From: Hydractinia symbiolongicarpus
Taxonomy: Eukaryota; Cnidaria; Hydrozoa; Anthoathecata; Hydractiniidae
NCBI RefSeq assembly: GCF_029227915.1
Contig: NC_079878.1
Coordinates: 7,132,001 to 7,196,000 of the forward strand
Reading direction: 5' to 3'
Length of the DNA: 64,000 nucleotides
Translations under genes and position numbers: made by a program
Shown: positions 1 to 11,779 of the stretch, piece by piece
Position numbering within the stretch: the first letter of the stretch is position 1
Layout of the letters: every line of letters starts with the position of its first letter
Notes under the pieces: generated by a model
The model's database searches: none
Told to the model about the DNA's origin: nothing
Seen by the model: only the letters and a program-made list of their open reading frames with translations

Positions 1-62
1 TTACATGTTTTAATTTGATAGTTGGTGTAAATTAGTACCTTGTAACTATACTGGATCCAACT

Positions 63-94
<32 letters not shown>

Positions 95-106
95 AAAATA
101 AAAAAA
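1..106 (+). mobile_element. 3' tail of a non-LTR retrotransposon, cut by window start
   Basis: This stretch matches the 3' untranslated end of the retrotransposon at 4184-5645 (positions 5540-5645) with a constant offset of 5539 bp, including the same (AAAT)n run and final A-rich stretch. Satellite resumes at 107 at the same monomer position as at 5646. It is therefore the end of a second copy lying mostly upstream of the window. Because the flanking satellite is also shared, the two copies probably arose by duplication of one insertion rather than by two insertions. Confidence 0.9.
64..106 (+). repeat. (AAAT)n tail of retrotransposon
   Basis: About seven AAAT units are followed by an A-rich end. 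This is the 3' terminal simple repeat typical of several non-LTR retrotransposon clades. It has the same unit number and ending as the run at 5603-5645, which supports a common origin by duplication. AATAAA polyadenylation-like hexamers occur inside the run, but only because of its composition. Confidence 0.85.
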
Positions 107-3100
107 GTGAAACGATTGACCGTGTAACCTAATTGAACTGATTCTGGATTTTAACCTTATAAATGTGATAAATGAGAGAATTGTATTCCAAGAATTAACA
201 TTTTTCTCACTTTAGAATGACTGCTGGAACTCCGCAGTTACACTGGACGCATTATTAGATCTTTACTTAAGTATTGAGTTCGATAAGTCATTGTGTACAG
301 TGGTACCAATCAGAGACTTTAGCGCGCCCTTAAGAAATAGAGACACTTTTAACTTTTAACACTTTCTAGCGGTATCAGTCCGTTTGAGTTACAAGGGTTG
401 CGTCACATAGTCGTACCAACATGTATTTAGCGATATTTTTCTGATATTACTCGGTTGCATCGCTCTTGAAAGTGAATCGATTGACAGTGGAACCTAATTG
501 GACTGACTTTTGGACTTTGTCCTTATAAATGTGATAAGTGGGACAATTGGACTCCAAGAACTCACATTCTGATTACTTTGGCATGAATGCTGAAACTATG
601 CAGTTACGCTGGACACTCTGTTAGCTCTTTATTTAAATATTTAAATCGACAAGTTATTTTTTACAGTGGCACCAATCCTAGCAGTTATCCTGCGCTGAGG
701 AAATAGAGACAGTTGCAAAAACTACATTTCATTGATTTTCTAACGGTATCACTCCGTTTGGTTTACAACGATTGTGTCACATGTTCGTACCAACATATAT
801 TTAGCCATATTTTCCGGTATTACCAGGTTGCATTGCCATTAAAAGTGAAACGATCGACGGTGTGACGTAATTGAATTGATTTTGAATTTTACCTTATAAA
901 CGTGATAAATCAGACAATTGGACTCCAAGAATTAACATTTTTCTCACTTTAGAATGACTGCTGGAAATCCGCAGTGACACTGGACGCTCTGTTAGCTCTT
1001 TATTTAAACATTTGGTTCGATAAGTCATTGTGTACAGTGGAACCAATCAGAGCTGTTAGTGCGCCCTGAAGAAATAGAGACACTTTCAAACACTACATTT
1101 CATTGACTTTCTAACGGTATCAGTCCGTTTGAGTTACAACAGTTCCGTCTCATATTCGTACCAACATTTACTTAGCGATATTTTCCGGTGATACTAGGTT
1201 GCATTGCTATTAAAAGTGAAACGACTGACTGTGGGAAGTAATTGAACTAATTTTGGACTTTGCCTTATAGATTTGATAAATGGGACAATTTGACTTCAAG
1301 AATTAACATTCTGATTACTTTGGCATGAATGTTGAAACTATGCAGTAATGCTGGACGCTCTGTTAGTTCGTTATTTAAATATTTAGTTCGATAAGTTATT
1401 TTTTACAGTCGGACCAATCCAAGCCGTTAGCGCGCACTGTGAAAAGGGAGAAATGTTTTAAAACTACATTTCATTGAATTCGAACAGTATCAGTCCGTTT
1501 GAGGTACAAAGGTTGTGTTATCTATTCGTACCAACATGTACTTAGCGATATTTTCCGGTGATACTAGGTGGCATTGCTTTTAAGCGTGAAACGATTGACC
1601 GTGGGACGTAATTGACCTGACTTTGGATTTTAACTTTGTAAATGTGAAAAATGAGACAATTGTACTCCAAGAATTACCATTCTTCTCACTTTGGAATGAC
1701 TGCTGGAACTCCGCCGTAACAGTGAACGCTCTGTTAGTTCTCTATTTATACATTTAGTTCGATAAGTCATTGTGCACAGTGGTATTAATCAGAGCCATTA
1801 GCGGAAACTGAAGAAATAAAGACGCTTTTAAAAACTACATTTTATTGACTTTCTAACGGTATCAGTCCGTTTGAGTTACAACGGTTGTGTCACATATTCG
1901 CACCAACATGTGTTTAGCGATATTTTTCTGATATTACTAGGTTGCATCGTTTATAAAAGTGGATCAATTTACCGTGGAACTTAATTAAACTGATTTTGGA
2001 CTTTGCCTTTATAGATGTGATAAATGGAACAATTGGACTACACGAATTAACATTTTGATTACTTTTGCATGAGTGCTGAAACTATGCAGTTATGCTGGAT
2101 GCTCTGTTAGCTCCTGATTTAAATATTTAGTTCGATAAGTTATTTTTTACAGGGGGACCAATCCAAGCCCTTAACGCGCACTGACGAAAGAGAGAAATTT
2201 TCTAAAACTGCATTTCATTGACTTTTGAACGGTATCAGTCCGTTTGAGTTACAACAGTTGCGACACATGTTCGTACCAACATGTATTTAGCGATATTTTC
2301 CGGTTATACCAGGTTGCATTGCTATTAAAAGTGAAACGATTGACCGTGTGACCTAATTGAACTAATTTTGGATTTTAACTTTATTAATGTGATAAATGAG
2401 ACGATTGTATTCCAAGAATTAACATTTTTCTCACTTTAGTATGACTGCTGGAACTCCGCAGTTACACTGACGCACATTTAGATCTTTATTTATGTATTTA
2501 GTTCGATAAGTCGTTGTGCACAGTGCACCAGTCAGAGCCGTTATTGCGGGCTGAGGAAATAGAGACAGTTTCAAAAACTACATTTCATTGTCTTTTGAAC
2601 GGCATCAGTCCGTTTAAGTTACAACGGTTGCGTCACTTATTTGTACCAACATGTATTTAGCGATATTTTTCTGTTATTACTAAGTTGCATCGCTTTTAAA
2701 AGTGAATCGATTGACCGTGGAACCTAATTTAACTGATTTTGGACTTTGTCCTTATGAATGTGGTAGGTGGGAGAATTGGACTCCAAGAATTCACATTCTG
2801 ATTACTTTGGCATGAATGCTGGAACTCGGCAGTTACACGGGACGCTCTGTTAGCTCTTTATTTAAGTATTTAGCTCGATAAGTCATTGTGTAAAGTGGCA
2901 CCAATCCTAGCAGTTATCCCGCGCTGAGGAAATAGAGACAGTTGCAAAAACTACATTTCATTTACTTTCTAACAGTATCATTCCGTTTGGTTTACAACGA
3001 TTGCGTCACATGTTTGTACCAACATGTATTCAGCGATATTTTCCGGTATTATTAGGTTGCATTGCCATTAAAGGTGAAACGTTTGACGGTGTGACGTAAT

Positions 3101-4187
3101 TGAACTGATTTTGAATTTTAACCTTATAAATGTGATAAATCAGACAATTGGACTCCAAGAATTAACATTTTTCTCACTTTAGTATGACTGCTGGAAATCC
3201 GTAGTTACACTGGACGCTCTTTTAGCTCTCTATTTAAATATTTGGTTCGATAAGTCATTGTGTACAGTGGTACCAATGAGAGCTGTTAGTGCGTCCTGAA
3301 GAAATAGAGACACTTTCAAACACTAAATTTCCTTGACTTTCTAGCGGTATCAGTCCGTTTGAGTTACAAGGGTTACGTCACATGTTCGTACCAACATGTA
3401 TTTAGCGATATTTCTCTGATATTACTAGGATGCATCGCTTTTGAAAGTGAATCGATTGACCGTGGAACCTAATTGAATTGACTTTGGACTTTGTCATTAA
3501 ATGTGATAAGTGGGACAATTGGACTCAAAGAATTCACATTCTGACTACTTTAGCATGAATTCTAAAACTCAGCAGTTACACTGGAGCCTCTCTTTGCTCT
3601 TCAGTAAAATATTTACTTCAGTAAGTTATTTTTTACAGTGGTATCAATCCAAGCCATTAGCGGGCGCTGAGGAAATAGAAACGGTTTCAAAAACTACATT
3701 TCATTGTCTTTCTAACGGTATCAGTCCGTTTGACTTTCAACGAGTGCATCACATATTCGTACCATCATGTATTTAGTAATATTTTCCGGTATTACTAGGT
3801 TGTATTGCTCTTAAAAGTGAATCGATTGACCGTGGAACCTAATTGAACTGATTTTGGACTTTGTTCTTGTGAATGTGATAAGTGGGACAATTGAACTCCA
3901 AGAATTCACATTCTGATTACTTTCGCATGACTGCTGGAACTCCGCAGCTACACGGGACGCTCTGTTAGCTCTTTATTTAAACATTTGGTTCGATAAGTTA
4001 TTTTTTACAGTGGGACCAATCCAAGCCGTTAGCGCGCACTGAGGAAAGAGTGAAATTTTCTAAAACTATATTTCATTGACTTTCTAACAGTATTAGTCCG
4101 TTTGAGTTACAACAGTTGCGTCACATATTCGTACCAACATGTATTTAGTGGTATTTTCTGGTGATACTAGGTTGCATTGCTATTAAA
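107..4187. repeat. Satellite array, diverged block of ~371-bp monomers
   Basis: A landmark resembling CGATTGACCGTG recurs near 111, 477, 850, 1220, 1590, 1963, 2336, 2706 and 3078, a spacing of about 371 bp. The block is 4081 bp, very close to 11 monomers. Monomers mostly alternate between two classes: class A has TTCTCACTTT followed by TATGACTGCTGGA, and class B has CTGATTACTTTGGCATGAATGC. Neighbouring monomers differ at many positions, so the block is old or poorly homogenised. The first 1.5 kb is repeated at 5646 to about 7078. No coding region is supported; the 88-codon open frame at 3510-3776 is a chance frame through one monomer. Confidence 0.95.
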
Positions 4188-5499
4188 TTATAGACCTGTC
4201 AGTTTGTTCCCGACTGTTTCCAAAGTTTTTGAGAGAATTTTAGCCAAACAACTGTTACCATTCTTCAACACCTTTTTGTCTAAATATCTTTGTGGATTTC
4301 GAAAGAGTTACAGCTGTCAGTATGCTATTTTAAACATGGTTCAAAAGTGGCAAAAATGTCTCTCAAAATCTGGAAGAGTCGGTGCAATTTTGATGGATTT
4401 ATCCAAAGCGTTTGATTGTCTCCCTTTTGGTCTTTCAATTGCAAAACTGGAGGCATATGGCGTTGGATATAATACATTAAAGCTTGTACTGAGCTATCTA
4501 TCAAACCGGAAACATCAAGTGAGGTTAGGCTCCTCGGTTAGTGAGTGGTTAGAAATTTTGTTAGGAGTTCCTCAAGGCTCTGTCCTAGGACCGATATTAT
4601 TCAATGTGTTTATTAATGATTTGTTGTTCCTGTTATTAGAGGGTGATATCTGCAACTTTGCCCACGACAACAACATTTTTAGTTGTAAGAGTAGCATTAC
4701 TGCTGTTCTAGAAAGTTTGCACTCTGACATAGTCAAAGTGGTAAACTGGTTCAACTCAAATGGTATGGTTGCAAGTCCAAGCAAGTTTCAGATGATAATT
4801 CTGGAAGCTGATGTTGGCAATATCAGCATTCAGATTGGCTCATCTTCAATTGCTCCATCAAAACAAGTTAAGTTACTAGGTATTACTCTGGATGAAAAAC
4901 TTTCATTTTACCCTCACGTAAAAGGGATGTGCAAAAGTGCTTCCTTAAAGACAAAAGCACTCCTGAGGATACGAAATTTTCTCAAACATGATCAGATTGA
5001 TTTATTATTTAACTCATTTATTTTACCTTGTTTTAATTATTGCCCCCTTGTATGGATGTTCTGCAGCAAACAGGCACACAATCTCATTTCGGCAACCCAT
5101 AAAAGAGCGTTGTGTGCAAAAACTGGTCTGGTGCAGAAAACCTATACAGAAATACTGGAAATATCTAGTATGATGACTATCCATGATAGAAATCTGAAAA
5201 GTCTTGTAACTGAAGTTTATAAGTGTCTTTATGGATTGAACCCTGAACTAATGTGGGATATTTTTCGAAAGAAGGAGACTACTTACAGTCTTAGGCGTGG
5301 TACTGTACTGGTCATTCCACCTTCTAAAAGCAGTATCGGGCAGAATTCTTTTCAATTTCGAGCTAGCCTAGCCTGGAATTACCTACCTGCGTGTGTCAAA
5401 AATGTGACAGATCTAAAAGAATTCAAATCTGTTATCAGGCACGTTGAAATATACTGCCAATGTAAACTCTGTGCTGCTCATTCGGGGATCAATCGATAA
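4177..5499 (+). pseudogene. Reverse transcriptase fragment of non-LTR retrotransposon ORF2
   Basis: The open frame is 440 codons. The first three (TTG CTA TTA) come from the satellite flank and there is no ATG until residue 54, so this is a truncated C-terminal piece, not a complete gene. Visible landmarks are NYRPVSL (residues 4-10, start of the RT core), MDLSKAFD (73-80, motif A with catalytic Asp74 intact), GVPQGSVLGP (130-139), the metal-binding motif at 161-164, LLGITLDEKL (233-242), NYCPLVW (287-293) and SLAWNYLP (397-404) in the C-terminal region, and a Cys-rich end CQCKLC (427-432). The usual FADD reads FAHD here: codon 163 (4663-4665) is CAC where Asp is expected, so polymerase activity is probably lost. 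There are no internal stops, which suggests a fairly recent insertion. The family normally also carries an upstream endonuclease, absent here. Confidence 0.88.
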
Positions 5500-5601
5500 T
5501 TTATTTTAGTATTTTATTTGTATTTTTATCACTTAGTATTTACATGTTTTAATTTGATAGTTGGTGTAAATTAGTACCTTGTAACTATACTGGATCCAAC
5601 T

Positions 5602-5633
<32 letters not shown>

Positions 5634-5645
5634 AAAATAAAAAAA
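4184..5645 (+). mobile_element. 5'-truncated non-LTR retrotransposon (Jockey/CR1-like)
   Basis: The element interrupts a satellite monomer. The left flank ends in GCTATTAAA, and satellite resumes at about 5646 with the next monomer bases, so almost no satellite was lost. The order is RT-domain reading frame (to 5499), about 100 bp of 3' untranslated sequence, then an (AAAT)n tail. ORF1, the endonuclease and the N-terminal part of ORF2 are missing, as expected from incomplete target-primed reverse transcription. The junctions are A-rich, so the exact 5' border (about 4184-4188) and any target-site duplication cannot be resolved. A second copy of its tail lies at 1-106. Clade assignment within the Jockey/CR1 group is tentative. 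Confidence 0.9.
5500..5645 (+). other. 3' untranslated region and (AAAT)n tail of retrotransposon
   Basis: This lies between the TAA stop at 5497-5499 and the satellite at 5646. It contains an AT-rich stretch, the segment ending TATACTGGATCCAACTTT, and about seven AAAT units ending in an A run. The sequence from 5540 onward is repeated at 1-106. Such terminal repeats act as the RT priming end in non-LTR elements; that role is known for the class, not shown here. Confidence 0.85.
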
Positions 5646-7078
5646 GTAAAACGATTGACCGTGTAACCTAATTGAACTGATTCTGGATTTTAACCTTATA
5701 AATGTGATAAATGAGAGAATTGTATTCCAAGAATTAACATTTTTCTCACTTTAGAATGACTGCTGGAACTCCGCAGTTACACTGGACGCATTATTAGATC
5801 TTTACTTAAGTATTGAGTTCGATAGGTCATTGTGTACAGTGGTACCAATCAGAGACTTTAGCGCGCCCTGAAGAAATAGAGACACTTTTAACTTTTAACA
5901 CTTTCTAGCGGTATCAGTCCGTTTGAGTTACAAGGGTTGCGTCACATAGTCGTACCAACATGTATTTGGCGATATTTTTCTGATATTACTCGGTTGCATC
6001 GCTTTTGAAAGTGAATCGATTGACAGTGGAACCTAATTGGACTGACTTTTGGACTTTGTCCTTATAAATGTGATAAGTGGGACAATTGGACTCCAAGAAC
6101 TCACATTCTGATTACTTTGGCATGAATGCTGAAACTATGCAGTTACGCTGGACGCTCTGTTAGCTCTTTATTTAAATATTTAAATCGACAAGTTATTTTT
6201 TACAGTGGCAACAATCCTAGCAGTTATCCTGCGCTGAGGAAATAGAGACAGTTGCAAAAACTACATTTCATTGACTTTCTAACGGTATCACTCCGTTTGG
6301 TTTACAACGATTGTGTCACATGTTCGTACCAACATATATTTAGCCATATTTTTCGGTATTACCAGGTTGCATTGCCATTAAAAGTGAAACGATCGACGGT
6401 GTGACGTAATTGAACTGATTTTGAATTTTAACCTTATAAATGTGATAAATCAGACAATTGGACTCCAAGAATTAACATTTTTCTCACTTTAGAATGACTG
6501 CTGGAAATCCGCAGTGAAACTGGACGCTCTGTTAGCTCTTTATTTAAACATTTGGTTCGATAAGTCATTGTGTACAGTGGAACCAATCAGAGCTGTTAGT
6601 GCGCCCTGAAGAAATAGAGACACTTTCAAACACTACATTTCATTGACTTTCTAACGGTATCAGTCCGTCTGAGTTACAACAGTTCCGTCTCATATTCGTA
6701 CCAACATTTACTTAGCGATATTTTCCGGTGATACTAGGTTGCATTGCTATTAAAAGTGAAACGACTGACTGTGGGAAGTAATTGAACTAATTTTAGACTT
6801 TGTCTTATAGATTTGATAAATGGGACAATTTGACTTCAAGAATTAACATTCTGATTACTTTGGCATGAATGTTGAAACTATGCAGTAATGCTGGACGCTC
6901 TGTTAGTTCGTTATTTAAATATTTAGTTCGATAAGTTATTTTTTACAGTCGGACCAATCCAAGCCGTTAGCGCGAACTGAGAAAAGAGAGAAATGCTCTA
7001 AAACTACATTTCATTGACTTTCGAACAGTATCAGTCCGTTTGAGTTACAACAGTTGTGTCACATATTCGTACCAACAT
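5646..7078. repeat. Duplicated satellite segment (copy of 107-1538)
   Basis: Satellite here matches 107 to about 1538 with scattered single-base differences at an offset of 5539 bp. Examples of differences are GTGAAACG against GTAAAACG at the start and ATAAGTCATT against ATAGGTCATT. Similarity drops sharply near 7079, where the sequence switches to a variant (GTTAAGCGATAA) resembling monomers near 11070 and 13415. Together with the retroelement tail this defines a repeat unit of 11 monomers plus element. No gene is present. Confidence 0.9.
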
Positions 7079-10000
7079 GTGTTAAGCGATAACTTTTAGA
7101 TATTACTACGTAGTATGGCTCCTAAAAGTAAAACGATTAACCGTGGGACCTAATTGAACTGATTTTGGACTTTGTCCATATAAATGTGATAGGTGGGACA
7201 ATTGGACTTCAAGAATTCACATTCTAATTACTTTGGCATGAATGCTGAATCTATGCAGTTGCGCTGGACGCTCTGTTAGCTCTTTTTTTAAATATTTAAT
7301 TCGATAAGTTATTTTTTACAGTGGCACCAATCCTAGCAGTCATCCTGCTCTGAGGAAATAGAGACAGTTGCAAAAACTACATTTCATTGACTTTCTAACG
7401 GTATCACCCCGTTTGGTTTACAACGATTGTGTCACATGTTCGTACCAACATATATTTAGCGATATTTTCCGGTATTACTAGGTTGCATTGCCATTAAAAG
7501 TGAAACGACTGACCGTGGGACGTAATTGAACTGATTTTGGACTTTAACCTTGTTAATGTGATAAATGAGAGAATTGGACTCCAAGAATTAACATTTTTCT
7601 CACTTTCGTATGACTGCTGGAACTGTGCAGTTGCACTGGAAGCACTATTAGATCTTTACTCAAGTATTTAGTTCGATAAGTCATTGTAAACAGTGGTACA
7701 AATCAGAGCCGTTAGCGCGTCTTGAAGAAACAGAGACACTTTCAAAAACTACATTTCATTGACTTTCTAACGGTATCAATGCGTTTGAGTTACAACGATT
7801 GCGTCACATATTCGTACCATCATTTTTTTAGCGATATTCTCCGGTATTACTAGGTTGCATTGCTTTTAAAAGTGAAACGATTGACCGTGAGACGTAATTG
7901 AACTGACTTTGGATTTTGGCACTATAAATGTGATAAGTGAGAATCATGGACTCCAAGAATTAACATTCCTCCCACTTTGGTATGACTGCTGGAACTCCGC
8001 GGTGACACTGGACGCACTATTGGATCTTTATTTATGTATTTACTTCGATAAGTCATAGTGCACAGTGGCACCAATCAGAGCCCTTATTGCGAGCTGAGGA
8101 AATGGAAACAGTTTCAAAAACTACATTTCATTGACTTTTGAACGGCATCAGTCCGTTTGAGTTACAACGGTTGCGTCACATGTTCGTACCAACATGTACG
8201 TAGCGATATTTTTCTGTTATTACTAAGTTGCATCGTTGTTAAAAGTGAATCGATTGACCGTGGAATCTAATTAAACTGATTTTGGTTTTTGTCCTTATAA
8301 ATGTGATAAGTGGGACAGTTGGACTCCAAGAATAGCATTTTTCTCACTTCAGTGTGACTGCTGGAAATCCGTAGTTAACCTGGACGCTCTGTTAGCTCTT
8401 TATTTAAATATTTGGTTCGATAAGTCATTGTGTACAGTGGTACCAATCAAAGCTGTTAGTGCGTTCTGAAGAAGTAGAGACACTTTCAAAAACTACATTT
8501 CCTTTGAATTTCTAACGGTATCGGTCCGTTTGAGTTACAAGGGTTGCGTCACATATTCGTACCAACATGTATTTACCCATATTTCTCTGATATTACTAGG
8601 TTACATCGCTTTTGAAAGTGAATCGATTGACCCTGGAACCTAATTGAAATGATTTTGGACTTTGTCCTTATAAATGTGAGAAGTGGGACAATTGGACTTC
8701 AAGAATTCGCATTCTGATTACTTTAGCATGAATCCTGAAACTCAGCAGTTACACTGGAGCCTCTCATAGCTCTTCAGTCAAATATTTGCATCAGTAAATT
8801 ATTTTCTACAGTGGTACCAATCCAAGCCCTTAGCGGGCGCTGAGGAAATAGAAACAGTTTCCAAAACTACATTTCGTTGTCTCTTTAACGGTATCAGTCC
8901 GTTTGAGTTACAAGGGTTGCGTCACATATTCGTACCAACATGTATTTAGCGATATTTCTCTGATATTACTAGGTTACATCGCTTTTGAAAGTGAATCGAT
9001 TGACCCTGGAACCTAATTGAAGTGATTTTGGATTTTGTCCTTATAAATGTGACAAGTGGGACAATTGGACTCCAAGAATTCGCATTCTGATTACTTTAGC
9101 ATGAATCCTGAAACTCAGCAGTTACACTGGAGCCTCTCTTAGTTCTTCAGTCAAATATTTACATCAATAAGTCATTTTTTACAGTGGTACCAAACAAAGC
9201 CGTTAGCGGGCGCTGAGGAAATAGAAACAGCTTCAAAAACTACATTTCATTGTCTTTCCAACGGTGTCAATCCGTTTAAGTTACAACAATTGCGTCACAT
9301 TTTCGTACCATCATGTATTTAGTAATATTTTCCGGTATTACTAGATTGTATTGCTCTTAAAAGTGAATCGATTGACCGTGGAACCTAATTGAACTGATTT
9401 TGGACTTTGTCCTTATAAATGTGATAAATGGGACAATTGAATTCCAAGAATTAACATTTTTCTCACTTTAGTATGACTGCTGAAACTCCGCAGTTACACT
9501 GCACGCACTATTAGATCTTTATTTATGTATTTAGTTCGATAAGTCATTGTGCACAGTGGCACCAATCAGAGCCGCTATTGCGCGTTAAGGGAATAGAGAC
9601 AGTTTCAAAAACTACATTTCATTGACTTTTGAACGGCATCAGTCCGTTTGAGTTACAACAGTTGCGTCACATATTTCCACCAACATGTATTTAGCGATAT
9701 TTTTCTGTTATTACTAAGTTGCATCGTTTTTGAAAGTTATTAGATTGACCGTGGAACCTAATTGGACTGATGTTGGACTTTGTCCTTATAAATGTGATAA
9801 ATGGGACAATTGGACTCTAAGAATTCGCATTCTGATTACTTTGGCATGAATGCTGAAACTATGCAGTTACGCTGGACGCTCTGTTAGCTCTTTATTTAAA
9901 TATTGAATTCGATAAGTTATCTTTTACAGTGGGACAAATCCTAGCCGTTACCGCGCACTGAGGAAAGAGAGAAATTTTCTAAAACTACATTTCAGTGACT

Positions 10001-11779
10001 TTCTAACGGTATCAGTCCGTTTGAGTTTCAACAGTTGCGTCACATATTCGTACCAACATGTATTTAGCGATATTTTTCGGTGATACTAGGTTGCATTGCT
10101 ATTAAAAGTGAAGCAAATGGACCGTGTGACCTAATTGAACTGATTTTGGATTTTAACATTATTAATGTGATAAATGAGACAATTGGATTCCAAGAATTAA
10201 CATTTTTCTCAGCTTAGTATGACTGCTGGAACTCCACAGTTACACTGGACGCACTATTAGATCTTTATTTATGTACTTAGTTCAATAGGTCATTGTTCAC
10301 AGTGGCACCAATCAAAGCCGTTATAGCGGGCTGAGGAAGTAGAGACAATTTCAAAAACTACATTTCATTGACTTTTGAACGACATCAGTCTGTTTAAGTT
10401 ACAACAGTTGCGTCACATATTCGTACCAACATGTGTTTCACGATATTTTTCTGTTATTACTAAGTTGCATCGCTTTTAAAAGTGAATCGATTGACCGTGG
10501 AACCTAATTTAACAGATTTTGGACTTTGTCCTCATAAATGTAATAAGTGGTTTAATTGGACTCCAAGAATTCACATTCTGATTACTTTGGCATGACTGCT
10601 GGAACTCTGCAGTTATACGGGACGCTCTGTTAGCTCTTTATTTAAACATTTAGCTCGACAAGTCATTGTGTACAATCTTAGAAATCAGAGCCGTTAGCGC
10701 CCGCTGAGGAAATAGAGACATTTTAAAAAACTAAGTTTCACTGAGTTTATAACGGTATCACTCCGTTTGGTTTACAAGGATTGTGTCGTATGTTCGTACC
10801 AACATGTATTAAGCGATGTTTTTCTGATACTGCTAGGTTGCATCGCCTTTAAAAGTGAATCGATTGACCTGGAACCTAATTAAACTGATTGTGGACCTTG
10901 ACATTATAAATGTGATAAATTGAGAAAGGTACAGTGGTACCAATCAGAGCCGTTACCGCAGCCTGAAGAAATAGAGACGCTTTTAAAAAACTACATTTCA
11001 TTGACTTTCTAACGGTATCAGTCCGTTTGAGTTACAACAGTTGTGTCACATATTCGTACCAACATGTGTTGAGCGATAATTTTCAGATATTACAACGTGG
11101 CATTGCTCTTAAAAGTGAAACGATTAACCGTGGGTCCTAAATGAATTGATTTATGACTTTGTCCTTATAGATGTGATAGATGGGACAATTGGACTTCAAG
11201 GATTATCATTTTTCTTACTTTGGCATGAATTCTGGAACTCCGCAGTTACATTGGAGGCTCTCTTAGCTCTTCATTTAAATATTTACATCAATGAGTCATT
11301 TTTTACAGTGGTGCCAATCGGAGCCGTAAACGAGTGCTGAGGAAATAGAAACAGTTTCAAAAACTACATTTCATTGACTTTTTAACGGTATCAATCCGTT
11401 TAAGTTACAACGATTTCGTCACATATTCGTACCATCATGTATTTAGCAATTTTTTCCGTTATTACTAGGTTGCATTGCTTTTAAAAGTGAAACGATTGAC
11501 CGTGGGACGTAATTGAGCTGATTTTGGACTTTAACCTTGTTAATGTGATAAATTTGAGAATTGGACTCCAAGAATTTACATTCTTCTCACTTTGGTATGA
11601 CTGCTGGAACTTACACTGGACGTTCTGTTAGCTCTTTCATTAAATATTTAGTTCGATAAGTCATTTTTCAGAGTGGGACCAATCGATGGCGTTAGTGCGC
11701 CTTGATAAAATAGAGACATTTTCAAAAACTACATTTCATTGACTTTCTAACAGTATCAGTCCGTTTGAGTTACAACGGT
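7079..11779. repeat. Satellite array, diverged block
   Basis: Continuous ~371-bp monomers, again a mixture of classes A and B. A local single-monomer duplication is visible: the tract with CCCTGGAACC and AATCCTGAAACTCAGCAG near 8600-8780 recurs about 373 bp later. Weaker correspondence with the first block continues (3181 with 8351, 3541 with 8714, 3801 with 9347), allowing for gain or loss of single monomers, but no retroelement lies at the matching place near 9.73 kb. One monomer is shortened near 10920. No coding region is supported. Confidence 0.93.
10861..11121. repeat. Shortened satellite monomer (~260 bp)
   Basis: The CGATTGACC-type landmark is spaced 260 bp instead of about 371. The junction near 10918-10932 joins GATAAATTGAGAAAGG directly to TACAGTGGTACC, removing about 110 bp from the middle of a monomer. 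It appears once in the window. Confidence 0.8.

Noticed and set aside
1-106. Independent second retrotransposon insertion
   Set aside because: The flanking satellite after 106 matches that after 5645 for about 1.4 kb at the same offset, so duplication of one insertion is the simpler reading.
3510-3776. 88-codon open frame
   Set aside because: It runs through ordinary satellite, has no recognisable domain, and is not kept in the neighbouring monomers.
107-4187. TATA-box promoters at the many TATAAATG sites
   Set aside because: The motif is part of the AT-rich monomer and recurs with it; no initiator, gene or transcript evidence accompanies it.
4572-4784. Minus-strand open frame within the retroelement, and the 61-codon frame at 4988-5173
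   Set aside because: Both are shadows of the RT reading frame, which has clear motifs on the plus strand.
8930-8945. CENP-B-box-like motif in TTCGTACCAACATG
   Set aside because: The TTCG and central A fit, but the essential CGGG at the 3' side is ATGT in the monomer. The match is too weak to call.
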